From: an uncultured Lachnospiraceae bacterium
GTDB lineage: Bacteria; Bacillota; Clostridia; Lachnospirales; Lachnospiraceae
NCBI GenBank assembly: GCA_949155905.1
Contig: CASCWU010000038.1
Location: forward strand, 1-32,792
DNA: 32,792 nt
Direction of reading: 5' to 3'
In this document: one piece after another, positions 17,213-23,598 of the stretch
Numbering within the stretch: position 1 is the stretch's first letter
Layout: every line of letters starts with the position of its first letter
The notes under the pieces: model-generated
What the model was told of the DNA's origin: nothing
What the model saw: only the letters and a program-made list of their open reading frames with translations
The model's database searches: none
Position numbers and translations under genes: made by a program

Positions 17213-18028
17213 TTGGAAAAAGACCAGAATGTACGTTTATTGTTGGAATACGACGGAAGCTGCTTTGGAGGCTGGCAGCGTGTAAGGAACGGGAAAAAGC
17301 CGTCGATTCAAGGTACGTTGGAACAAGTATTGGAACAGGAATTGGGTAAATCCGGCATTCGGGTGATTGGATCGGGCAGGACGGATGCAGGTGTTCATGC
17401 TTTGGGGCAGGTGGCGAATGTCCATCTGCCGTATTCGGTCTGGTGTAAGAAAACACCGGGAGAATGGAGGAACTATTGGAACGGTTGCTTGCCGGAGGGA
17501 CTGCGGATTCGTCTGGTAGAGGAGGCAGATCGAGCCTTTCACAGCCGTTATGATGCCGTTAGAAAAACCTATTGCTATGTGTTTGACGTGCGGGAAGTGC
17601 CGTCTGTATTTGCGGGGAGATATGCTTATTGGATAGGAAACAGAGAATTCGCAGGAGCTAAAATACCAGGGATGAGGGAGTGGGATAGGGAGGCTGTGCA
17701 GCAGGCATCTGTACGATTGACGGGCGAGCATGACTTTTCTGCCTTTTCTTCCAGAATGGAGCCAGGCAGGAAAACGGTGCGGACGATAACACGGATAGAA
17801 TGGAAATCCTGGAAGCAAGGGGGTGGGGAGTTTCTGATTTTTGAGGTAGAGGGAAACGGATTTTTGTATCATATGGTACGGATTTTAGCAGGAACTCTGT
17901 ACGAGATTGGGGTCAGAGACAGGAAGCCGGAATGTATTTTAGAAGCGTTTCACAGCGGAAGGCGCCAGGATGCTGGAGTCACATTGCCAGGCTACGGCTT
18001 ATTTTTAAAAGAGGTAGGCTATTACTGA
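17213..18028 (+). CDS. truA: tRNA pseudouridine(38-40) synthase
   Basis: The enzyme isomerises uridines 38-40 in the anticodon stem-loop of tRNA. The 271-residue protein carries LLLEYDGSCFGGWQ, the catalytic motif GSGRTDAGVHALGQ with nucleophile D58, HFDAR-like HSRYDAVRKTYCY, and the C-terminal FLYHMVRILAGTL. It is slightly longer than the usual ~245 residues because of an insertion around 135-160. The start is a TTG at 17213, 7 nt after GGGAGG, as no ATG suits the family's N-terminus. Confidence 0.94.
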   Translation: MEKDQNVRLLLEYDGSCFGGWQRVRNGKKPSIQGTLEQVLEQELGKSGIRVIGSGRTDAGVHALGQVANVHLPYSVWCKKTPGEWRNYWNGCLPEGLRIRLVEEADRAFHSRYDAVRKTYCYVFDVREVPSVFAGRYAYWIGNREFAGAKIPGMREWDREAVQQASVRLTGEHDFSAFSSRMEPGRKTVRTITRIEWKSWKQGGGEFLIFEVEGNGFLYHMVRILAGTLYEIGVRDRKPECILEAFHSGRRQDAGVTLPGYGLFLKEVGYY

Positions 18029-18043
18029 CGAAACAGGATAGCT

Positions 18044-18072
18044 GCATGTTTCATAAGGACAGCTCATACAAT
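18044..18072 (+). promoter_or_regulatory. Sigma-E-like sporulation promoter before the M23 peptidase gene
   Basis: GCATGTT (18044-18050), 14 bp, then CATACAAT (18065-18072). This matches the sigma-E consensus KMATATT-N14/15-CATACAMT with one mismatch in the -35 and a perfect -10. It lies 54 bp before the GTG start, suggesting mother-cell expression. Confidence 0.6.
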
Positions 18073-18125
18073 AAGAAAGACAGAATAAGGATAGGAATGT
18101 AGGACGTCAAACAGGAGGATGAGCT

Positions 18126-19199
18126 GTGGAAGCAAAAAAATATTTAAAACGGATCAAATGGGTGGTATTGATGTCAGCCTGCGGGCTTGCGTGTATCTGC
18201 CTGCCGCGCTATATAAAACAGCGGGCAGGATGGGAAACGGAGCAGAGGGAGGCTGTCACTTCCAAAGATTTTATCAAATGGGTAGATTTTAAGGTAAGTT
18301 ATGAGGCGCTTTGCGACGCCTATCAATATGATTTGGAAAGCTATGGGACAGAGACTCATTTGGAATGGATTCCCCTGCTGGCTTATCTGGGAGCAAAATA
18401 CGGCGGTGATTTTAGGGATTACCGGAGCAGGGATATGGCAGAGCTGACAGCGAAATTAACCGAGGAGAATAGGACAATAGAGGAGCTGACAGAAGGGATG
18501 AAGTATTATGATTATTATCTGGAGGCCTATACAGCAGTACTCGGAGGCCTGGTAGGGGAATATAAAATCGAAAAAAGGGGAGAGGAGTCCGGGGAGGAAG
18601 GGAGTGCAGCGCCGGAAACGCCGGAAATTCAATATGGTCTGCGGGCGTTTTCCCCGGTGGCAAAAGATTTTTATTATACGGATTATGATGATTTTGGGGT
18701 ATCTCGTTCCTATGGCTACCGTAGGCAGCATCTGGGACATGATATGATGGGACAGGTCGGGACGCCGATCATTGCGGTAGAGAGCGGAACCGTGGAGGCA
18801 TTGGGCTGGAACCAATACGGCGGCTGGCGGATTGGGATTCGCAGCCTGGATCAAAAACGATATTATTATTATGCCCATCTGCGTAAGGGCTACCCGTACC
18901 AGGGCGACCTGGAGGTTGGAAGCAAGGTAGAGGCTGGGGATGTCATTGGCTATATGGGACGGACGGGCTACAGTACAAAAGAGGATACGAATAACATTGA
19001 CACCTCCCATCTGCATTTTGGCTTGCAGCTTATTTTTGATGAGTCCCAGAAAAAGGAAAGCGACACTTTTTCCGGGACAGAGATCTGGATTGACTGCTAT
19101 GCGTTGATCCGATTTTTATATCAGAATAGATGTGAGACCAGAAAGGTGGAAGGGACAAAGGAGTGGGAGCGAGTGATACAAACGGAGTGGGTGGAGTAG
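18126..19199 (+). CDS. Membrane-anchored M23 (LytM) metallopeptidase, probably sporulation-linked
   Basis: The 357-residue protein has an N-terminal membrane anchor (KWVVLMSACGLACICLP), a helical middle region and a C-terminal LytM endopeptidase domain. Zinc ligands are complete: H202 and D206 (HLGHDMMG), with H295 and H297 (SHLHFG). It is therefore predicted to cleave peptidoglycan cross-bridges, unlike the degenerate LytM domains of some SpoIIQ and SpoIVFA proteins. The GTG start at 18126 has an AGGAGG 8 nt upstream. The sigma-E-like promoter and the location in a sporulation cluster suggest a role in engulfment or cortex remodelling; that role is inference. Confidence 0.88.
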   Translation: MEAKKYLKRIKWVVLMSACGLACICLPRYIKQRAGWETEQREAVTSKDFIKWVDFKVSYEALCDAYQYDLESYGTETHLEWIPLLAYLGAKYGGDFRDYRSRDMAELTAKLTEENRTIEELTEGMKYYDYYLEAYTAVLGGLVGEYKIEKRGEESGEEGSAAPETPEIQYGLRAFSPVAKDFYYTDYDDFGVSRSYGYRRQHLGHDMMGQVGTPIIAVESGTVEALGWNQYGGWRIGIRSLDQKRYYYYAHLRKGYPYQGDLEVGSKVEAGDVIGYMGRTGYSTKEDTNNIDTSHLHFGLQLIFDESQKKESDTFSGTEIWIDCYALIRFLYQNRCETRKVEGTKEWERVIQTEWVE

Positions 19200-19224
19200 G
19201 CGGGGAATTTTTAACAGCAGGAAA

Positions 19225-19821
19225 TCACAGCAGTCTTGTCCGAGGCTCTCCCCAACCGCCCAGATCGTTTCCTGTTATGGTAGTATATCTGCTTTCTCCA
19301 GGAGAGAGTACCGGAGCGGCCTGTAGCAGACGCTCTATGAAAGGAGTGTCTCTGCCAGTCAGCCCTTCTGCTATCATCACGTTGCAGATACGGCAGAGGA
19401 ACAGGTCACTGCCTTTAGCCAAGTGATGTTCTTTGATTACCTTTAGCTCGAAGCTTACCGGACTTTCTGCAATCGTAGGGACTTGCAGGATTTGTCCAGG
19501 CTCTACGGTAGGCTGGCGATCCATTTTATGAGGCTCCTCCCGTCCGTTGGTAGTACCGTAATAATCGGCCAGAGGCAGCAGAGCCTGATTGACTAAATTG
19601 GCCGAGAAAACGCCTTGCTTACGGATCAGATCCTTTGTAAGCTTTTCCTCGCCGATACATGCCATAAAGCCTAAGCATTCGGTATCTTCGTCCTGGATGC
19701 TACAATAAGTAGCCCAGGAAAACAGACCGAAATGAGGCCGTCCGTCGTCCTGGTAGTTTCCGTATAAAAACAAAGCCTGCGGGCAGAAGGAATTGCCCAG
19801 TTCACCTTTTATTTTTCCCAT
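19225..19821 (-). CDS. Flavin reductase-like domain protein (FMN-binding split barrel)
   Basis: The 198-residue protein has the features of the flavin reductase-like family: an N-terminal strand pattern CPQALFLYGNYQDDGRPHFGLFSWATYCS, a conserved RKQGVFSANLVNQALLPLADYYG segment, and VSFELKVIKEHHLAKGSDLFLCRICNVMI. Members bind FMN and reduce flavin or other electron acceptors with NAD(P)H. The specific acceptor is unknown. Its start overlaps the upstream marR-family gene by 20 nt and it has its own AGGAG inside that gene, so the two form an operon probably repressed by the MarR protein. Confidence 0.82.
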   Translation of the reverse strand: MGKIKGELGNSFCPQALFLYGNYQDDGRPHFGLFSWATYCSIQDEDTECLGFMACIGEEKLTKDLIRKQGVFSANLVNQALLPLADYYGTTNGREEPHKMDRQPTVEPGQILQVPTIAESPVSFELKVIKEHHLAKGSDLFLCRICNVMIAEGLTGRDTPFIERLLQAAPVLSPGESRYTTITGNDLGGWGEPRTRLL

Positions 19822-20290
19822 AAGAATCCGCTCCTTTTTTGGATTGTTTTTTCAGACGTGTTTCACAGTTCTCCAAATTCAGCAATATCTTATCTAATAA
19901 AGCATCTAACCGGGTAGCATCCTCTTGTGTAAGGCCCTGATAAAACAGATCATTCATTTTCTGAGAAACCTGGTCATAAGAGGTCTGCAGACCTCGTGCC
20001 TGTTCCGTCAGAGTAATGAGTACCTGCCTGTGATCGGTCATGCTTTCGGTTCGGAGGATTAAGCCCTGAACTTCCATCCGAGCTAACATAGCAGTAAGCG
20101 TATTTTTAGCCAGGCCGGTTTTGTATACCAGGGTAGAAATCGGGATGCCGTCTTCTTGCCAGAGGATATAGAGAATGCGTCCCTGGGCTCCGTTGAAAGC
20201 ATCGACGCCGCAGTTATCCAGCAAACGTTGGAATATCCGAGCCTGTACCTGCTTGATTTGTGTGATGAGGAATCCGGTTCTGGTTTCCAT
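19802..20290 (-). CDS. MarR-family transcriptional regulator
   Basis: The 162-residue protein has a winged helix-turn-helix core: GRILYILWQEDGIPISTLVYKTGLAKNTLTAMLARMEVQGLILR, then the wing with D-R-Q-V-L-I-T-L-T. N- and C-terminal helices form the dimerisation region. MarR proteins repress divergent or own-operon genes until a small ligand or oxidant releases them. Here the likely target is its own operon with the flavin reductase, as an 18-bp near-palindrome overlies the promoter. An insertion of this regulator-enzyme pair separates the M23 gene from spoVT. Confidence 0.9.
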   Translation of the reverse strand: METRTGFLITQIKQVQARIFQRLLDNCGVDAFNGAQGRILYILWQEDGIPISTLVYKTGLAKNTLTAMLARMEVQGLILRTESMTDHRQVLITLTEQARGLQTSYDQVSQKMNDLFYQGLTQEDATRLDALLDKILLNLENCETRLKKQSKKGADSYGKNKR

Positions 20291-20308
20291 GAAACAACCT
20301 CCTTTTAA

Positions 20309-20337
20309 ATAGTACTATATAGAACTAATTATGTCAA
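20309..20337 (-). promoter_or_regulatory. Promoter and overlapping palindromic operator of the marR operon
   Basis: On the minus strand TTGACA (20337-20332), 17 bp, TACTAT (20314-20309): a near-consensus sigma-A promoter. TAGTACTATATAGAACTA (20310-20327) is an 18-bp palindrome with one mismatched pair, covering the spacer and -10, a typical position for a MarR dimer to block RNA polymerase. Confidence 0.8.
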
Positions 20338-20473
20338 GACTGGTTTTTTAAAGTCATGATTAGAAAAGTAGTTTTTAGTATATGCTTTTCATAGACAAGC
20401 GTCAAGAAGCAGCTTACCTATTCAGGAAAAGAAACCGGATTTTTGTGATTTTTTTAGAATCGGTTGATGTGAG

Positions 20474-20502
20474 GTATAAAATGTCACTATTTACAGATAC
20501 TA
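20474..20502 (+). promoter_or_regulatory. Candidate forespore-type (sigma-G-like) promoter of spoVT
   Basis: GTATA (20474-20478), 17 bp, GATACTA (20496-20502) fits the sigma-G pattern gnATR-N17/18-CATnnTA with the first -10 base off. In B. subtilis spoVT is sigma-G dependent. A short hairpin (CGGCAG 20518-20523 with CTGCCG 20533-20538, then GTTTTG) lies between it and spoVT. Confidence 0.4.
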
Positions 20503-20586
20503 CTATCACAACGCATTCGGCAGGTTAAGATTCTGCCGGTTTTGCTCAAACTATAACATGGAAAGAGTAAATGGAGGCAAGGATAA

Positions 20587-21138
20587 ATGAAAGCAACTGG
20601 GATTGTCAGAAGAATTGACGATTTAGGAAGAGTCGTAGTGCCAAAGGAAATCCGCAGAACAATGCGGATCCGAGAGGGAGATCCGTTGGAAATTTATACG
20701 GACAGAGAAGGAGAAATTATCTTAAAAAAGTATTCTCCGATTGGAGAGATGGGCATATTTGCCAAGCAGTACGCAGATACGTTAGGCCAGGCAACTGGAC
20801 ATATCGTCTGTATCAGCGACCGGGATCAGGTGATTGCGGCAGCAGGGACAGCCAAAAAGGATATTATCGGAAAAACGCTTAGCCGGGAACTGGAGGAGGC
20901 GATGACCGAGCGGGAAAGTATTGTGGCCAGCAGCAGCGACCGGAATTACCTGCCCTTAGTCGAAGAGGAAGGAGAAAACGATTACCGGTATCAGGTGATG
21001 GAGCCGATCATCAGCGAAGGAGATGTGATAGGCTGTGTGATGCTGCTGACAAAGGATGATAAGGTAAAGATGGGTGAAGCCGAGGTCAAGCTGGCCAAGG
21101 TAGCAGCAAGCTTTTTGGGACGTCAGATGGAATCCTGA
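20587..21138 (+). CDS. spoVT: Stage V sporulation regulator SpoVT
   Basis: This is a forespore transcription factor that tunes late sigma-G genes and spore coat and germination properties. Residues 1-51 form the AbrB-type swapped-hairpin DNA-binding domain (MKATGIVRRIDDLGRVVVPKE, then LKKYSP). Residues about 55-183 form the SpoVT GAF-like ligand domain. Length (183) is close to the B. subtilis protein. Monocistronic, with its own promoter region; a hairpin terminator follows. Confidence 0.96.
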   Translation: MKATGIVRRIDDLGRVVVPKEIRRTMRIREGDPLEIYTDREGEIILKKYSPIGEMGIFAKQYADTLGQATGHIVCISDRDQVIAAAGTAKKDIIGKTLSRELEEAMTERESIVASSSDRNYLPLVEEEGENDYRYQVMEPIISEGDVIGCVMLLTKDDKVKMGEAEVKLAKVAASFLGRQMES

Positions 21139-21212
21139 CCGCAGAATGGCTAGTGGAAATTTGTTTTGAAAAGGGAAAAGGGAGCTAGTCAGAAATGTGG
21201 TGTGAAGGGATA

Positions 21213-21270
21213 GGCAGCAGGGAGATTTTTTTGGAAAAGAACCTGCTGCCGTCTAATTCCTGTTTTTTTT
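21213..21270 (+). terminator. Terminator of spoVT
   Basis: GGCAGCAGG (21213-21221) pairs with CCTGCTGCC (21242-21250), followed after 12 nt by T8 (21263-21270). The loop is long (20 nt). Nothing coding is seen in 21139-21430 otherwise. Confidence 0.5.
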
Positions 21271-21300
21271 GAGTTTTTTGCCGGAAATATGCGAAATTCC

Positions 21301-21329
21301 TTGACAAATGGCGGCAATAAGGTTATAAA
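21301..21329 (+). promoter_or_regulatory. Strong sigma-A promoter of hup
   Basis: TTGACA (21301-21306), 17 bp, TATAAA (21324-21329): perfect -35, one mismatch in the -10, optimal spacing. It leaves a leader of roughly 95 nt before hup. This fits abundant expression of a nucleoid protein. Confidence 0.85.
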
Positions 21330-21430
21330 TAGATTTGTAACGTATTTGAGCATTCCGGGAAGGGAGTTTCCTTGAATTTAGGGATGTCCATGTAAGTATA
21401 ATAACACATATTCAGAGGAGGAACTAATCC

Positions 21431-21706
21431 ATGAACAAAGCAGAATTCGTTGCAGCAATCGCAGAGAGTGCTGAGATATCCAAGAAGGATGCAGAGAAGG
21501 CGCTGAAGGCATTCGTTGATGTTATCACCGAAGAGTTAAAGAAGGGCGAAAAGATTCAGTTAGTAGGATTCGGCACATTTGAAGTATCTGAGAGAGCTGA
21601 GAGAGAGGGTAGGAATCCTCAGACGAAGCAGACGATCACGATTCCTGCTTCCAAAGCTCCTAAGTTCAAGGCTGGTAAGGCTTTAAAGGATGCAATTAAC
21701 GAATAA
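21431..21706 (+). CDS. hup: DNA-binding protein HU
   Basis: The 91-residue histone-like protein starts MNKAEFVAAIAESAEISKKD and includes the helical dimer core (ALKAFVDVITEELKKGEKIQLVGFGTF) and the DNA-bending arm GRNPQTKQTITIPASKAPKFK. It compacts and bends DNA. A strong promoter, an AGAGGAGG ribosome binding site and a terminator frame it as a highly expressed single gene. In B. subtilis the HU gene hbs is elsewhere; its place between spoVT and rqcP here is a clostridial arrangement. Confidence 0.96.
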   Translation: MNKAEFVAAIAESAEISKKDAEKALKAFVDVITEELKKGEKIQLVGFGTFEVSERAEREGRNPQTKQTITIPASKAPKFKAGKALKDAINE

Positions 21707-21718
21707 CATGTGAGGCAT

Positions 21719-21764
21719 AAAAGAAGCGTTACGGGCGGCAGAAGGTGGCCTGTAGCGCTTCTTT
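21719..21764 (+). terminator. Terminator of hup
   Basis: AAAGAAGCG (about 21720-21728) pairs with CGCTTCTTT (21756-21764). Inside, ACGGG and CCTGT extend the stem imperfectly, and the tail is GTGTTATG. Confidence 0.7.
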
Positions 21765-21772
21765 GTGTTATG

Positions 21773-21880
21773 TACACGCCCGCACAAGGAAATTAGTTGC
21801 TGCCGCAACATGCGGGCGGTGCGGCAAGCAGGAAAAAATAGCCCCTGCTCGATGCTATACGCCCGTACAAGGAGGAGATT
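21773..21880 (+). promoter_or_regulatory. Structured leader of rqcP with duplicated element
   Basis: TACACGCCCGCACAAGGA (21773-21790) recurs as TATACGCCCGTACAAGGA (21856-21873), and the second copy runs into the rqcP Shine-Dalgarno. A complementary arm, TGCGGGCG (21811-21818), can pair with the first copy perfectly (CGCCCGCA) or with the second through one G-T wobble. Additional stems are TGCCGCA/TGCGGCA (21801-21807 with 21820-21826) and AGCAGG/CCTGCT (21827-21832 with 21844-21849). Regulatory function is inferred only. Confidence 0.5.
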
Positions 21881-22120
21881 ATGAGGTTAGATAAGTTTTT
21901 AAAGGTATCGAGGTTGATCAAGCGGCGGACGGTGGCCAACAGTGCCTGCGATGCCGGACGGGTATCGATCAATGGAAAGCCGGCCAAGGCTTCTGCCGCG
22001 GTCAAGGAAGGAGATATTTTAGAGATTGGCTTTGGCGATAAGATGATCAAGGTAGAGATCTTAGATGTTGCAGAGACGACCAGAAAAGAAGAGGCTAAGG
22101 AGATGTACCGCTATCTGTAG
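21881..22120 (+). CDS. rqcP: S4-domain ribosome quality-control factor RqcP (YabO-type)
   Basis: The 79-residue protein is one S4 RNA-binding domain: MRLDKFLKVSRLIKRRTVAN, ACDAGRVSINGKPAKAS and V-K-E-G-D. RqcP (formerly YabO, Hsp15-like) stabilises the P-site tRNA on obstructed 50S subunits during RqcH-directed poly-alanine tailing of stalled nascent chains. Its place directly before yabP-yabQ-divIC is as in B. subtilis. The GGAGGAG ribosome binding site fixes the start. Confidence 0.93.
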   Translation: MRLDKFLKVSRLIKRRTVANSACDAGRVSINGKPAKASAAVKEGDILEIGFGDKMIKVEILDVAETTRKEEAKEMYRYL

Positions 22121-22151
22121 AGCAGGGTATCCGAATGGTTGTGATTTGGAG

Positions 22152-22180
22152 ACATAAGAAGTCGTTTTCTTCCATATAAT
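22152..22180 (+). promoter_or_regulatory. Candidate sigma-E-like promoter of yabP-yabQ
   Basis: ACATAAG (22152-22158), 14 bp, CATATAAT (22173-22180): one mismatch to the sigma-E -10 CATACAMT and a partial -35. It lies 27 bp before the yabP ATG. yabP and yabQ are mother-cell genes in B. subtilis. The -10 also contains TATAAT, so sigma-A use is possible. Confidence 0.45.
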
Positions 22181-22206
22181 ATAACAGCAATGGGAGGGGG
22201 CATTTT

Positions 22207-22488
22207 ATGGAAGAGCGGAGTCCGGCGCTGCATCGGGTGAGTATGACGGGACGGCGGGCAGCTATCCTTACAGGAGTAGAGGATGTGCTGTCCTTTGACG
22301 ACCATGAGATCCTGTTAGAGACAACAGAAGGCGTGCTGACGATAAAGGGGGAGGAGCTGCATGTCAACCGGCTCTCTGTCGAAAAAGGTGAAATTGACAT
22401 TGAAGGCAGGATTGCGAGCCTGTCTTATACGGAAAAGGACGGCTTCCGGCAGAACGGGGAGTCCTTATTCGGCAGACTATTTCGGTAG
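22207..22488 (+). CDS. yabP: Sporulation protein YabP
   Basis: The 93-residue protein matches YabP: a beta-rich core HRVSMTGRRAAILTGVEDVLSF, followed by EILLETTEGVLTIKGEELHVNRLSVEKGEIDIEG and a C-terminal G-E-S-L-F-G-R-L-F-R tail. It is a mother-cell sporulation protein of YabP/YqfC type needed for efficient spore formation; its biochemical role is unknown. GGGAGGGGG precedes the ATG. yabQ follows after 11 bp, so they are co-transcribed. Confidence 0.93.
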   Translation: MEERSPALHRVSMTGRRAAILTGVEDVLSFDDHEILLETTEGVLTIKGEELHVNRLSVEKGEIDIEGRIASLSYTEKDGFRQNGESLFGRLFR

Positions 22489-22499
22489 AGGGTGAAAAG

Positions 22500-22874
22500 A
22501 TGCTGGTACGGATGCAGGCGGAATTGTTATATTTTGCGCTTTCCATTGCGGCGGGAGCGTTGGCTGCCTTACTTGGAAGCGGGATGAAATGGCTGCATCG
22601 GCGCAAGAGGCTGGCCGTTTGGCTCGGACTTTTGGATTTGCTGTATTGGTTTTTATTCGGCTTTTCCTTATTTTTATTGTGTTTTTATCAAAACAGCGGG
22701 ATTTTTCGGGGATATGCGGTTGCCGGAACCTTGTGTGGCTATAGTCTGTTCCGTATAGGGGAAGGGCTTTGCCGCAGGGATGGAGGCTGGCAGAGGCGAA
22801 AAAGGAGAAGCATCCGAAAGCAGAAGCGAAGGAAGGGGCAACAAGAGCCAGAGGAGAAGGGGCAGGAGAAGTAG
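22500..22874 (+). CDS. yabQ: Sporulation membrane protein YabQ
   Basis: The 124-residue protein has several hydrophobic segments (QAELLYFALSIAAGALAALL, LAVWLGLLDLLYWFLFGFSLFLL, and a third around IFRGYAVAGTLCGYSLF), then a very basic, Arg/Lys/Gln-rich tail of about 30 residues. YabQ localises to the forespore outer membrane in B. subtilis and is needed for cortex synthesis. Position between yabP and divIC is conserved. The basic tail is likely cytoplasmic. Confidence 0.9.
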   Translation: MLVRMQAELLYFALSIAAGALAALLGSGMKWLHRRKRLAVWLGLLDLLYWFLFGFSLFLLCFYQNSGIFRGYAVAGTLCGYSLFRIGEGLCRRDGGWQRRKRRSIRKQKRRKGQQEPEEKGQEK

Positions 22875-22933
22875 CAGAAACAGCAGAAGCAGGATGAGGA
22901 GAAGAAATAAAAATAAGGAAAGGGGTTGGCCTT

Positions 22934-23236
22934 ATGAAGCAGGACAGGCATAGAAAAAAAAGGCGAAAGGCGGGAACAGGCTGGATTGTACTGTTTGTAA
23001 TGGTAATCTGTGGAGTGGTAGCTTATAAAAGAGTGATGCTCGAGCAGGATGAAAGGAAGGCGGAGGAAGCCTACAAAGCTGCTCTCAAGCGTTATGAAGC
23101 CCAAGTAACCAGAGAGGAAGAGTTAGATAACCTGAAAATATACATACAGACAAAAAAATTTATTGAGGATATGGCAAGAGAGAAATTCGGTCTGGTTTAT
23201 GAAAATGAGATCATTTTTCAGCCAGAACCAGATTGA
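22934..23236 (+). CDS. divIC: Septum formation initiator DivIC/FtsB-like
   Basis: The 100-residue bitopic protein has a basic cytoplasmic N-terminus, a transmembrane helix (about 17-37, GWIVLFVMVICGVVAY), an extracytoplasmic coiled coil rich in Glu and Lys, and the family end motif FIEDMAREKFGLVYENEIIF. It joins the FtsL-DivIB divisome subcomplex. The position before spoIIE is as in B. subtilis. A double terminator follows. Confidence 0.92.
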   Translation: MKQDRHRKKRRKAGTGWIVLFVMVICGVVAYKRVMLEQDERKAEEAYKAALKRYEAQVTREEELDNLKIYIQTKKFIEDMAREKFGLVYENEIIFQPEPD

Positions 23237-23261
23237 GATAGAGCCGGTAGTGTGATAGGGA

Positions 23262-23303
23262 GCTGTGAAAAAATAGAGTTTGGCTACTCTGCTTTTTCAC
23301 AGC
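23262..23303 (+). terminator. Rho-independent terminator after divIC
   Basis: GCTGTGAAAAA...AGAGT pairs with ACTCT...TTTTTCACAGC (about 23263-23279 with 23286-23303), interrupted by a 2-nt mismatch. CTCTTTTTG follows. Confidence 0.85.
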
Positions 23304-23306
23304 CTC

Positions 23307-23353
23307 TTTTTGTATCATAAGAAAGTTCTCCAAACTTCTCTATGATACAAAAA
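23307..23353. terminator. Second, bidirectional-type hairpin after divIC
   Basis: TTTTTGTATCATA (23307-23319) and TATGATACAAAAA (23341-23353) are perfect 13-bp inverted repeats around a 21-nt loop. It isolates the spoIIE promoter from divIC transcription. Confidence 0.75.
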
Positions 23354-23434
23354 AACCTCCGATATGTCTGTTTTAATCTCTTAAAGCATCCGAACTCCCT
23401 TCATTCGGGAAAAATTCCCTTAGAGAGTAAGTTT

Positions 23435-23500
23435 TGTCAAAAACTTTTGGGAAATCCTGCCCTTTCTTTGACAAAGATTTTCGGACGGGCTGTCTATAAT
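23435..23500 (+). promoter_or_regulatory. spoIIE promoter: 21-bp spacer and 0A-box-like sites
   Basis: TTGACA (23468-23473) and TATAAT (23495-23500) are both perfect consensus hexamers but are separated by 21 bp. TGTCAAA at 23435-23441 and, inverted, overlapping the -35 at 23473-23467, each differ by one base from the 0A box TGTCGAA. Spo0A-dependent sigma-A promoters of spoIIE and spoIIG in B. subtilis have this long spacing. Confidence 0.75.
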
Positions 23501-23598
23501 ACCGCCTAAAGAAACACGGCAGGCGAAAAAGACAGGCCAGAGAAAGCAACAGGCCGATGGGGGAACGCCTGCCCAACATGAGGGAGGTCAAGGAAGAA

